DNA of 32,053 bases from positions 1 to 32,053 of the forward strand of contig CAIMXN010000237.1 of NCBI GenBank assembly GCA_903845455.1. The letters run 5' to 3'. The notes beneath the pieces were generated by a model, which searched no databases, was not told the origin of the DNA, and saw nothing but the letters and a program-made list of their open reading frames with translations. Positions 23,771 through 31,787 of this stretch are shown here, in pieces. Made by a program: the position numbers and the translations under genes. Source of the stretch: an uncultured beta proteobacterium (GTDB lineage: Bacteria > Pseudomonadota > Gammaproteobacteria > Burkholderiales > Burkholderiaceae). Positions within the stretch are counted from its first letter, which is position 1. The number at the start of each line of letters is the position of its first letter.

Positions 23771-24649
23771 TCAAATCTTCAGCCAATTTGCTGGGTTTAT
23801 TAACTGACAATCAGTTGTTTTTAAATTATCCGGTATTTTTATATAGGGTTCCTTTACCGACGTAATAATATTCTTGAGCTGATTCAAGGTATCCACCCCT
23901 ACTATCACTTTAGATATATGCGGAAAAGATAAAACATGATTTAAAGATGCCTCTACTGGGGTCAACTGCATATCAATTAACCAATTGTCCCAAGCGGTCA
24001 AAATTTTCTTCCAGGGTTTAAATTGGGGAGGTCGTACTTTTTCACCCATTAACAAAAGCCCTTGCAAGAATACCGAACGAACTTGCAACTCAATATCCAT
24101 TCTTGCTAAACGCGTCATCCAGCCAGAGTCCACAATGCGGTTATCAAAAACATTGAATGGCGCTTGAACTAAATCAAACTGAAAACGCTCTAATAATAAA
24201 TCTAGATCTGCAGGATCATAAATTGAAATACCAATTTTTTGAACCAATCCGCTTTTCTTAACTGCCAATAATGCCCCATAAATTTCTTGGCCATGCCTTT
24301 CTAATAGTTGAGCTGGTTGATGCAGTAAGAGCCCATAAAGATTCTCAATACCTAATAGGTCTTTTGATTTGTTAACCAGCCCCAAAACCGATTGGGCAAT
24401 ATCGCCGCAGTCTTCGCCAACCCTTGGCAACTTAGAAACTACCTCCCACTTAGGGACGCCAATTCTCCCTAGTCGCTCCTCAGCATCTCCATAGGCAATA
24501 GCAGTATCCAAACTATTTACCCCGCTAAACTGAGCGAAATTAATAATCTTTTTTGCCTCAGAAAAGGACATGCGCCCCAACTGATTGGCTATTCCATAAT
24601 TTAATCCAAATTGCGCGGTGCCAAGAGATAGTCGACTGTTATTAATCAT
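23771..24649 (-). CDS. aldo/keto reductase family enzyme
   Basis: The 292-residue (beta/alpha)8 NADPH-dependent reductase opens with LGTAQFGLNYGI. The catalytic tetrad is visible: D48 and Y53 (LDTAIAYG), K73 (VVSKLP) and H110 (LLLHQP). The short C-terminal half with VGVDTLNQL matches the sugar-locus subgroup that often sits next to cytidylyltransferases in nonulosonate clusters. It may reduce a keto intermediate before or during synthesis of the sugar made by the adjacent second NeuB enzyme. The real substrate is not evident. Translation starts at ATG 24649, 29 bases after the PseC stop. Confidence 0.88.
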   Translation of the reverse strand: MINNSRLSLGTAQFGLNYGIANQLGRMSFSEAKKIINFAQFSGVNSLDTAIAYGDAEERLGRIGVPKWEVVSKLPRVGEDCGDIAQSVLGLVNKSKDLLGIENLYGLLLHQPAQLLERHGQEIYGALLAVKKSGLVQKIGISIYDPADLDLLLERFQFDLVQAPFNVFDNRIVDSGWMTRLARMDIELQVRSVFLQGLLLMGEKVRPPQFKPWKKILTAWDNWLIDMQLTPVEASLNHVLSFPHISKVIVGVDTLNQLKNIITSVKEPYIKIPDNLKTTDCQLINPANWLKI

Positions 24650-24677
24650 GGCTTATTTAGCTTTAAATAGCTGTAGA

Positions 24678-25850
24678 TTAAAAAAGTGTCTGAAAACCAC
24701 TGAGATTTTGCATTCGACTTACCACCTCAACTTGCTGCGCTTCAGTAAGTCCTGGGTATATAGGAAGGCTAATCGCCTCTCTATAATAAGCTTCTGACTC
24801 AGGAAAATCTTCTCTTTTAAAACCCATTGCCTCAAAATAAGGCTGGCGATATAAGGGGATGTAGTGTAAGTTCACCATAATTCCAAAACTTCTTAAGCGC
24901 TCAAATACATCCTTTCGGTCATACCCCCCCTTTTTACCTTTCAAGCGCACAATATATAAATGGTAGGAAGATAGGGATGATGGATTCTGCCACGGTGTTG
25001 TTACTAGTAAATCCTTGAATAATTTGTTGTACTCCTCAGCAATAACGTGCCGTCGTGCAACAAACTCATCTAGTCGTTGCATTTGACTTAAACCAAGAGC
25101 CGCCTGAATATCGGTGAGGCGATAATTAAACCCCAATTCAATCTGCTGATAGTACCAAGGGCCATCTGGAATTTGCGTCATTTCATGAGGACTTCGAGTA
25201 ATTCCATGACTGCGCAATCTACTCATATGTGCGGCAAGCTTTAGATTATTTGTTAAAGCCATCCCCCCTTCACCTGTGGTAATTATTTTTACGGGGTGAA
25301 AGCTAAAAACAGTGATGTCGCTATATTGACAATTCCCAATTCGCCCATCTTGATATTTGGCACCAATAGCATGAGAAGCATCCTCTATAATTTTAAAATC
25401 ATACTGTTGCCCAAGCGCATGAATCTCAGCCATATCACAAGGTTGCCCCGACAAATGAACTGGGATTACAATTTTAGGCAATCCCCCGCTCTTTTGAGCT
25501 GTTTCTAGCTTTTCCTTTAGCGCCTGAATACTCATGTTGTAGCTTAGTGCATCTATATCTATAAAGTCTACCTTGGCGCCGCAGTATAGGGCGCAGTTTG
25601 CGCTAGCAACAAACGTAATTGGCGTTGTCCAAACGATATCACCTGGGCCCAACCCCAAGGCAAGGCAAGCCAAGTGCAAAGCACTAGTCGCACTATTGGT
25701 TGCTACAGCATATTCAACTCCACAATACGTTTTAACTGCCTCTTCAAAAGCAGGAACTACAGGCCCTTGAGTGAGAAAATCGGAACGCAAGACCTCGATT
25801 ACCGCTTCAATATCAGATTCTGATATGCTTTGTCGCCCATAGGGAATCAT
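24678..25850 (-). CDS. pseC: PseC: UDP-4-keto-6-deoxy-AltNAc aminotransferase
   Basis: The 390-residue DegT/DnrJ/EryC1/StrS aminotransferase has IPYGRQSIS at the N-terminus (the IPYGRQ start is a PseC hallmark). TNSATSALHLA (51-61) and EDASHAIGA (156-164) follow, and the PLP lysine is K188 in FSFHPVKIITTGEGG. LGFNYRLTDIQAALG is the typical sugar-contacting loop, and MVNLHYIPLY gives the C-terminal region. It transfers the amino group from glutamate onto the 4-keto product of PseB. Its ATG overlaps the RmlD-like gene's stop by four bases (ATGA), so coupled translation is expected. The length matches PseC proteins of other species. Confidence 0.93.
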   Translation of the reverse strand: MIPYGRQSISESDIEAVIEVLRSDFLTQGPVVPAFEEAVKTYCGVEYAVATNSATSALHLACLALGLGPGDIVWTTPITFVASANCALYCGAKVDFIDIDALSYNMSIQALKEKLETAQKSGGLPKIVIPVHLSGQPCDMAEIHALGQQYDFKIIEDASHAIGAKYQDGRIGNCQYSDITVFSFHPVKIITTGEGGMALTNNLKLAAHMSRLRSHGITRSPHEMTQIPDGPWYYQQIELGFNYRLTDIQAALGLSQMQRLDEFVARRHVIAEEYNKLFKDLLVTTPWQNPSSLSSYHLYIVRLKGKKGGYDRKDVFERLRSFGIMVNLHYIPLYRQPYFEAMGFKREDFPESEAYYREAISLPIYPGLTEAQQVEVVSRMQNLSGFQTLF

Positions 25851-26767
25851 AATCTTCTTACCTCCTCAATTAATCCATCTCTTTCCTGCTCATAAAGCAC
25901 CCGTATTTGATCATCAATATTGCCCATATTTCTGTTTAGTAATGTGCAAGTTTTTTGATTCGATAAGCTCATGTCTTTTGGGCGACGTATCAAGAATTTT
26001 GTATCATCAATTGACCCTATTTTTATAAGCGTAGTATCTAGATTGAATTTCTGAGCCAGTCTTAGACCAAAATCTTTTTTTGAAATGCGCTCGTCACCCA
26101 CTACATTAAAAATTCCTTTGGCCTGGACATTGATTAAATCATGGACAGTTTTTGCTAGCACGGCAATATGTATTGGTGAAAAATACACATCCCCGAATAA
26201 AGTTAATGCATTCCCTGCTCTTAAACCATTAATTACCAGATCGCTAAAAGACTGGCGGTACGAAGGACCCCATCCAAAAAAATTAGTTCTAATAACTAAT
26301 ATATTTGGATTGACAGACAATACTTGCACCTCTCCCATGGCTTTAGTTTGGCCATATACATTAATAGGGCAACAAGTTGTTATTTCATCTGCTAATGACA
26401 GCTGCCCAGAAAACAAATGATCTGTTGAAATGTGTACCATCGGTACTGTGAGGCGGTAACATGCTAGGGCAAGATTTCTTGCAAAATCTACATTTAATAC
26501 TTTCGCAAGATCTGGATCAGATTCACACTTATCTACATTGGTCATACCGGCAGCATTAATGATCACATTCGGTTTTATCGCCTGAATTTGATGCACTAGA
26601 TTATCAGTAGAATCTAGTGTGAGGTAACAAGTTTGAACATTTTTCAAGCAAACCTCCCTCTGGTGCAAGGCCAATACAACCTGATATTCATCCCTTGCAA
26701 AGAAAGCCCAATTTACCCCCAGTAAACCTGAACCTCCGACAATGAGAATTCGAGGCTTTTTACCCAC
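25847..26767 (-). CDS. RmlD-like SDR sugar-nucleotide reductase
   Basis: The 306-residue extended SDR has the nucleotide loop VGGSGLLG (10-17), INAAGMTNVDKCE (70-82), STDHLFSG (114-121) and Y138-x3-K142. This is the RmlD (dTDP-4-dehydrorhamnose reductase) fold, but the RmlD hallmark TDYVFDG reads TDHLFSG here. A GTG start at 26767 directly follows the TAA of pseB. Typical pse pathways have no such enzyme between PseB and PseC. It may epimerise or reduce the PseB product, diverting it to another 6-deoxy amino sugar, or modify an unrelated UDP-sugar. Its role is unknown. Confidence 0.83.
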   Translation of the reverse strand: MGKKPRILIVGGSGLLGVNWAFFARDEYQVVLALHQREVCLKNVQTCYLTLDSTDNLVHQIQAIKPNVIINAAGMTNVDKCESDPDLAKVLNVDFARNLALACYRLTVPMVHISTDHLFSGQLSLADEITTCCPINVYGQTKAMGEVQVLSVNPNILVIRTNFFGWGPSYRQSFSDLVINGLRAGNALTLFGDVYFSPIHIAVLAKTVHDLINVQAKGIFNVVGDERISKKDFGLRLAQKFNLDTTLIKIGSIDDTKFLIRRPKDMSLSNQKTCTLLNRNMGNIDDQIRVLYEQERDGLIEEVRRL

Positions 26768-27766
26768 TTACATTTGCCCAAGTTTATTTTTATTTAATGC
26801 AATCCAGCCCTGTAAATCCTCAATTGACATCCACTGTTGGTTATTCTCAGATGAGTACGAAAAATCATCACTCACCTTAATGCCTGCTTTAATTCGAGAG
26901 GGGTCAACTGACCATTGATGAATCATTGGGAGGATTTTAAAATGATGCTCGTACTCATAAGTCTGAGGTGCATCCTCTAACCCAACCATCTGTTCATGAA
27001 TTTTTTCACCCGGTCTAATGCCAATTATTTTATGGGTGGCCCGGGGGGCAACAGATTTTGCAATATCTAAAATAGACATGGATGGAATTTTTTTTACATA
27101 AATTTCCCCGCCTTGCATATCCTCAAAAGCATGCCACACTAGCTCAACCCCTTGTTCTAGAGTAATCATAAAGCGGGTCATGCGAGCATCAGTTATTGGT
27201 AAAGCACCTGATTTAGCCAATGACATAAAGAAAGGAATTACTGAGCCCCTTGAGCCCATCACATTTCCATATCGAACAACCGAAAATCGCGTACCATGGG
27301 TTCCGGCGTAGGCATTACCAGCTACAAATAATTTATCAGAAGCTAACTTGGTAGCACCATACAAATTAATGGGATTGCTTGCTTTATCAGTTGATAGAGC
27401 CACTACATTCTTTATTCCTCTATCAATACACGCGTCAATTAAGTTCATTGCACCATTAATATTTGTCTTGACGCATTCAAAAGGATTATATTCAGCCGTC
27501 GGCACAATTTTTGTGGCGGCAGCATGCACCACATTATCAATGCCATCCAAGGCCCTAGCAAGTCGGTCTTTATCTCTTACATCGCCGATGATGAAGCTTA
27601 CTCTAGAATCGCCCGAATAGTTTTGCGCCATATCCCACTGCTTCATCTCGTCACGAGAATAAATAACTAAGCGCTTGGGATTGTATTTTTCTAAAGTCAT
27701 TGGCACAAAAGTTTTGCCAAATGAACCAGTCCCGCCAGTAATAAGAATTGATGAATTTGTCAGCAT
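26768..27766 (-). CDS. pseB: PseB: UDP-GlcNAc 4,6-dehydratase (C5-inverting)
   Basis: The 332-residue extended SDR has TGGTGSFG (10-17). The catalytic set STDKASNPINLYGATK (125-140) gives D127, K128, Y136 and K140, the PseB/FlaA1 pattern in which Asp-Lys replaces the usual Thr-Glu of 4,6-dehydratases. It converts UDP-GlcNAc to UDP-2-acetamido-2,6-dideoxy-L-arabino-4-hexulose, the first step of pseudaminic acid synthesis. Other family segments include GSRGSVIPFF, GEIYVKKIPSM and IRPGEKIHEQMV. The gene lies four bases after the ABC exporter's stop and its own stop abuts the next GTG, so it belongs to the same transcript. Confidence 0.94.
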   Translation of the reverse strand: MLTNSSILITGGTGSFGKTFVPMTLEKYNPKRLVIYSRDEMKQWDMAQNYSGDSRVSFIIGDVRDKDRLARALDGIDNVVHAAATKIVPTAEYNPFECVKTNINGAMNLIDACIDRGIKNVVALSTDKASNPINLYGATKLASDKLFVAGNAYAGTHGTRFSVVRYGNVMGSRGSVIPFFMSLAKSGALPITDARMTRFMITLEQGVELVWHAFEDMQGGEIYVKKIPSMSILDIAKSVAPRATHKIIGIRPGEKIHEQMVGLEDAPQTYEYEHHFKILPMIHQWSVDPSRIKAGIKVSDDFSYSSENNQQWMSIEDLQGWIALNKNKLGQM

Positions 27767-27770
27767 ATGA

Positions 27771-29564
27771 TTATTGGTTATTTGTTTTCGAAAAAGGTTT
27801 AATAATATCTTCGTAACTATGAATACTCATTATCCCACCATGATTTAATTTAACAATTTTATTGCAGTCTTTTAAAGTAGATAAACGGTGGGCGATAATA
27901 AGCACAGTCAGATTCTCACTTAAATGATTTATTGCCTCCATGACAATTTGCTCAGTTTCATTATCTAATGCGCTAGTAGCCTCATCAAATATGATTACTT
28001 GGGCTTGCTTGTAAAGTGCGCGTGCAATTCCAATCCGCTGACGCTGCCCACCAGATAACTTAACCCCTCGCTCACCTACTAAAGTTTCGTATTTAAGCGG
28101 CCAAGATTCAATAGTTTCCGCTATTTGCGCTTGCTGGGCGGCCTGAAAAACACGCTGATGATCAATTAACTCGCGCGGAATACCAAATGCAATATTTTCC
28201 TCGATAGTACTATCGGTTAAAAAAATCGATTGCGGCACATGAGCAATATTGGACTGCCAGGATCTTTGATTAAGGACGGTTAACTCTTGATCATCAATCT
28301 GAATCCCCCCCTCCACGGGCTGCAGTAAGCCCATAATAATATCTAATAAGGTGCTTTTTCCACTTCCAGTAACGCCAATAAAACCAATGCGGCTGCCCTT
28401 ATCAATGGTTAAATTAATCTTTCTTAATACCCAAGGATTTTCTGAACCATATTTGAATCCTAAATTTTTAAGCGTAATTTTATTTTCAAAAATTAATTCT
28501 TTGGTTGTAGGATTATTTAAGTAATTTGGCAACGGCTGATCTAGTAAATTTAAAGTATCTCTCAGGGACTCTTGTGAACCTTGAATTGATGTCCAAGAGG
28601 AATACATTTGCTGCAATATAGGTAGTAAACGCTGTGCGCCAATTGCTAGCGCACCAAGTATGGGGACTGCCTTTTCAATCCCATTGCTCTGTCTTGCTAG
28701 CATATATGCCAATGCTGCAATGAGCAGCATCCCCAATACCTCCATGCCAAAACGAGGGCTTGAGCCTATAAATTGGTTGCTCATCTGAGCGCGACGTAAA
28801 GGTAAATCAGATTTTTGGTAAATAGAACAATAAGCTTCTTGGGTTCCATCTATTAAGACATCCCTAATTCCTCCGAGCCCCTCTTGCAAGGCTTTAATAA
28901 CCTGCGTGGTTTCCCTAGAAATTTCCTGACCATTAAGCGCGAGCTGATTACGTGTTATTACAATAATCAATAGATAAATTAATGTAAATCCACCAAATGC
29001 CATTATCGTCACTCCAGCATTAATAGTGAATAAAGCAAACAAAACCGCTAATACCATCATTACTGAGCTAATGAGAGTCAGTACGGGCATTAAAACACTA
29101 TAAATGACTATGTCTGTCTTACGATAAATGCCACTGATAACCTCACTACTATTGCGTAAAACCTGCACGGAATAAGGTTGATAGAGTGTTGCTCGATAAA
29201 TAGTAGTACTTAAATCAGCTCCAGCTGAAAAAGAAAATCGCATGCTAACCCATAACAGCAGCACTCTCATTGCTCCGGCAATGAGAGTGGCGATTCCAAA
29301 CGCAATTGTTAGAGGAAGTAATAATTGATCCGGCTCTGTAATGGCCAGTATTCGAATAATAGGCTGAGCATAAGTATTTTCAAAAACTGCTGATGGAGAG
29401 GTCAGCGCGCCCAAAAATGGAAAAACAGCCCCAATACTCAGCATTTCTGCAAATGATGCCAGTAACATCAAAACAAATAATAAAAAAAATTGATGTCTTC
29501 TATGTACTCCTAAATGAAACCATAGGCGCATCAGTAATATGTCAATCTTTTTTAGGTGCAACAT
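27771..29564 (-). CDS. ABC exporter (fused membrane and ATPase domains), probable oligosaccharide flippase
   Basis: The 597-residue half-transporter has a membrane domain of about six segments over residues 20-320 and an ATPase domain after 350. Visible ATPase parts are Walker A GVTGSGKST (397-405), Q-loop VPQS (Q445), signature LSGGQ (503-507), Walker B VIIFDEA (523-529) and H-loop AHR (H559). The plan and the MRLWFHLGVHRRHQFF start resemble PglK/MsbA-type lipid-linked oligosaccharide flippases rather than Wzm/Wzt. Its ATG shares one base with the galE stop (TAATG). It probably moves undecaprenyl-linked units to the periplasm, taking the place of a Wzx. An MsbA-like lipid exporter is the alternative. 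Confidence 0.85.
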   Translation of the reverse strand: MLHLKKIDILLMRLWFHLGVHRRHQFFLLFVLMLLASFAEMLSIGAVFPFLGALTSPSAVFENTYAQPIIRILAITEPDQLLLPLTIAFGIATLIAGAMRVLLLWVSMRFSFSAGADLSTTIYRATLYQPYSVQVLRNSSEVISGIYRKTDIVIYSVLMPVLTLISSVMMVLAVLFALFTINAGVTIMAFGGFTLIYLLIIVITRNQLALNGQEISRETTQVIKALQEGLGGIRDVLIDGTQEAYCSIYQKSDLPLRRAQMSNQFIGSSPRFGMEVLGMLLIAALAYMLARQSNGIEKAVPILGALAIGAQRLLPILQQMYSSWTSIQGSQESLRDTLNLLDQPLPNYLNNPTTKELIFENKITLKNLGFKYGSENPWVLRKINLTIDKGSRIGFIGVTGSGKSTLLDIIMGLLQPVEGGIQIDDQELTVLNQRSWQSNIAHVPQSIFLTDSTIEENIAFGIPRELIDHQRVFQAAQQAQIAETIESWPLKYETLVGERGVKLSGGQRQRIGIARALYKQAQVIIFDEATSALDNETEQIVMEAINHLSENLTVLIIAHRLSTLKDCNKIVKLNHGGIMSIHSYEDIIKPFSKTNNQ

Positions 29565-30592
29565 TAAATGAATTTCTTAACGTTGACAAGCTCAGACTTG
29601 GTGCGGACTTGATGCTGCCATGCGGTAATACACATTTCGTTAATGGTCTTTAATGCTTTCCAGCCCAATAATCTTTCGGCTTTATCAACCCGACCATAAC
29701 ACGAGGCAATATCTCCAATACGACGCTTGGTAATGTTGTATTTGATGGTGACTTGACAGGCATCTTCAAACGCACTTACTACTTCCAAAACACTATAGCC
29801 CTTACCCATTCCTAAGTTGAAAATATCAAATTCTGTGTTGCGCTCCAAATGGGATAAAGCCGCCAAATGCCCTTCTGCTAAGTCCACCACATGAATGTAA
29901 TCCCTCACCCCAGTCCCATCAGGTGTAGGGTAATCATTTCCATAAATATTTAAATGGGGAAGTTTTCCTGATGCAACCTGAGCAATGTAAGGCATCAAAT
30001 TATTTGGCAATCCATTTGGGTCTTCGCCGATCAAACCCGACTCATGAGCTCCAACAGGATTAAAGTAACGCAAACAAATAATTTTCCACTCAGCATCCGA
30101 ATTTGCAACATCCCTAAGAATTTCCTCAATGTGAAGTTTGCTTCTTCCATAGGCACTCGTTGCGCCAGTAGGATGATTCTCATCGATCGGTAAATACTGT
30201 GGGTCACCATACACTGTGGCGCTAGAACTAAAGACCAGAGTTTTTACATTCATCGCTTTCATAGCCTCAAGGAGGCTGATAGTGCCCTGGACATTATTAG
30301 CGTAGTATTCAATTGGCTTTTCAACGGACTCACCTACCGCCTTCAACCCTGCAAAGTGAATAACAGCATCAATTTTGTATTCGCGCAAAACCTTCTCAAC
30401 AACATCAGTATCACGTATATCTGCTTCAATACAAGGCAAGGCTTTACCTAAAATTTTCTGGAGTCGATCTAGAACGCTCGGATTGCTATTATAAAAATTA
30501 TCCAAAAGCACAACTTCGTGACCTGCCTCTGATAGCGCTACAGCAGTATGACTACCGATATACCCAGCACCGCCAGTTAACAGAATATTCAC
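29564..30592 (-). CDS. galE: UDP-glucose 4-epimerase GalE
   Basis: This 342-residue extended SDR interconverts UDP-glucose and UDP-galactose, or the N-acetyl forms. Visible are TGGAGYIG (6-13), HFAGLKAVGES (79-89), SSSATVYGDP (122-131), Y148-x3-K152 (YGRSK) and RYFNPVGAH. The length is that of GalE (about 338) and the loops are family-like. A GTG start at 30592 gives the normal MNILLTGG N-terminus; there is no in-frame ATG. It supplies UDP-Gal or UDP-GalNAc for the polysaccharide. The stop overlaps the ABC exporter's start by one base. Confidence 0.95.
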   Translation of the reverse strand: MNILLTGGAGYIGSHTAVALSEAGHEVVLLDNFYNSNPSVLDRLQKILGKALPCIEADIRDTDVVEKVLREYKIDAVIHFAGLKAVGESVEKPIEYYANNVQGTISLLEAMKAMNVKTLVFSSSATVYGDPQYLPIDENHPTGATSAYGRSKLHIEEILRDVANSDAEWKIICLRYFNPVGAHESGLIGEDPNGLPNNLMPYIAQVASGKLPHLNIYGNDYPTPDGTGVRDYIHVVDLAEGHLAALSHLERNTEFDIFNLGMGKGYSVLEVVSAFEDACQVTIKYNITKRRIGDIASCYGRVDKAERLLGWKALKTINEMCITAWQHQVRTKSELVNVKKFI

Positions 30593-30607
30593 ATTAATAC
30601 TTTGTTT

Positions 30608-30636
30608 GATTTAAATTGATTGTTTTTTAAAGTCAA
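30608..30636 (-). promoter_or_regulatory. possible weak promoter before galE
   Basis: On the minus strand TTGACT (30631-30636) is followed 17 bases later by TAAATC (30608-30613), about 15 bases before the galE GTG. The first box matches the sigma-70 -35 sequence in five of six bases; the second is a poor -10. The stretch is markedly more AT-rich than wzz before it. The call is weak and rests only on spacing. Confidence 0.2.
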
Positions 30637-30719
30637 AGAGAGCTCAAGCCCGCTAATGCCCGATCCCGCGCATCCATACTGCACCGATCTCGCGCCACCT
30701 TCTGCGCATGACCGCTCAT
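30633..30719 (-). other. 28-codon open frame coupled to the wzz stop
   Basis: An ATG shares one base with the wzz stop (TGATG) and runs 28 codons to TGA. The peptide starts MSGHAQKVARDRCSMDARDR, is basic, and has the higher GC of wzz rather than the AT-rich galE leader. It matches nothing I know. It may be a real small peptide, or the remnant tail of a gene lost between wzz and galE; I lean to a remnant. Confidence 0.25.
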
Positions 30720-31594
30720 CACAGGGCAACGCCTGCTTGGCTCTTAAGCTTAACGATCATGCCGCGACCTAAAGTCATTAATAACCCTAAGAAGAGACCT
30801 CCAAACAGTCCGTCTGCCAAAGCGATGCGTTTTTTGGGGGAGATCGGCAACTCACTGGCGTAGATCGGGGCAATGAGTCGGGTGCCTCGATGTTGATTGC
30901 TGTTCACGACGTTCTTGAGGGCGCTGATTTCATCTAGTAAATAACGTATCTCATCACGCGTTGACAGGTAAGTCGCTCCCATGGCTGAGCCTGCTTTATC
31001 GGCCTTGGACAGCAAGTCCTTCGCCTTGTTTAGGCGCTCCTCATCATCGGCTAGTTTGACCTTAGCCCCGTCAATATAAGGGAGCAAAATCTGGGCTTGG
31101 GTTGTTTTAATTAACTCAATCATTGCGTTAGCACAATCTTTGGCCAACTGCGGCGAGGTGCCAAAGGTCTTGAGCTCAACCACGTTAGGCACGCCTTTGA
31201 CTAGTGAAATCTTAATCGCCTTCGCTAAGGTGGCGGCAGCATCTGGCTTGCCCTCAAAACCGCAGGCAGCAATCTCTTGAGCGGTAAAGCTAGTTGGAAT
31301 ACCTAGGCGCGCCATGAGCAGTACAGGCTCCTCGATATTGATCCCTAGGGGATTAAGGTTGTTGTTGTTGTTGTTGTTAGCGGCACCGATTTGGGCCATG
31401 GCGATTTGGGCGACGGCCTCATATTGCTTGGGAGTCATGACTAGGTAGGCTATTGAGGCGGCAATTCCAAAAACCCCAAAAATGAGGATCGTTTTATAGG
31501 CACCCTTTAAAAAGCGCAGGATGTCGATGAGGGAGATTTCCTCTTGGAGATCTATTTCTTGTGACCCACTTTGTCTTGGTAGGGATTGATTCAC
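30719..31594 (-). CDS. wzz: Wzz-type polysaccharide chain-length determinant (co-polymerase)
   Basis: The 291-residue inner-membrane protein sets polysaccharide chain length. It has a short cytoplasmic tail with EEISLIDILRFLK, typical of the family. TM1 lies at about 34-53 and a mostly helical periplasmic region follows (55-250, coiled-coil-like at 170-230). The proline-rich LPISPKKRIALA leads into TM2 (about 258-277). Residues 73-79 are seven consecutive Asn, all coded AAC. A GTG start at 31594 is the only start giving the full N-terminal tail. It is more GC-rich than the genes after it. It implies a Wzy-dependent assembly route, though no Wzy lies in view. It is the first intact gene of the run. 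Confidence 0.9.
   Translation of the reverse strand: MNQSLPRQSGSQEIDLQEEISLIDILRFLKGAYKTILIFGVFGIAASIAYLVMTPKQYEAVAQIAMAQIGAANNNNNNNLNPLGINIEEPVLLMARLGIPTSFTAQEIAACGFEGKPDAAATLAKAIKISLVKGVPNVVELKTFGTSPQLAKDCANAMIELIKTTQAQILLPYIDGAKVKLADDEERLNKAKDLLSKADKAGSAMGATYLSTRDEIRYLLDEISALKNVVNSNQHRGTRLIAPIYASELPISPKKRIALADGLFGGLFLGLLMTLGRGMIVKLKSQAGVAL
31358..31378 (-). repeat. trinucleotide tract (seven AAC codons) in wzz
   Basis: Seven tandem AAC units on the minus strand code seven Asn at wzz residues 73-79. No synonymous AAT interrupts them. The unit is three bases, so slippage would change protein length in single-residue steps without breaking the frame. Confidence 0.9.
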
Positions 31595-31647
31595 ATTAGT
31601 ACCCAGAAGGTTAATAAGGTCATTTATTAAAGTTGATCAATTATCTC

Positions 31648-31653
31648 ATTATA
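31648..31653 (-). promoter_or_regulatory. possible -10 box upstream of wzz
   Basis: A perfect TATAAT lies on the minus strand 54 bases before the wzz GTG, in an AT-rich stretch. No TTGACA-like box is visible 16-18 bases upstream (CAGGGC sits there), so any promoter is either activator-dependent or not real. The 31,595-32,053 stretch otherwise holds only the broken frames described below; no RfaH ops/JUMPstart sequence is seen. Confidence 0.3.
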
Positions 31654-31719
31654 AAAACTATAAAACTTTCGCCCTGTGCGTATTTATATCGCAGCAAGCC
31701 TATCAAACGATTGTTACTA

Positions 31720-31740
31720 AGCCAGCTCCATAGGCTGGCT
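31720..31740. other. perfect 7-bp inverted repeat at the end of the broken fragment
   Basis: AGCCAGC and GCTGGCT flank a seven-base loop (tccatag). The hairpin sits over the stop of the broken frame and about 125 bases before the wzz start. No T-run follows on either strand, so a classical rho-independent terminator is not supported. It may be a weak attenuator or a chance palindrome. Confidence 0.35.
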
Positions 31741-31787
31741 AATATCAACTAAGCCCGTACCACTCCAATGTCTAAACGAGCTGGCAT

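Noticed and set aside
31595..31716. RfaH ops / JUMPstart element upstream of the operon
   Set aside because: No GGCGGTAG-like sequence is present in the leader on the minus strand.
31720..31740. Rho-independent terminator before wzz
   Set aside because: The seven-base-pair stem is perfect but no T-run follows on either strand.
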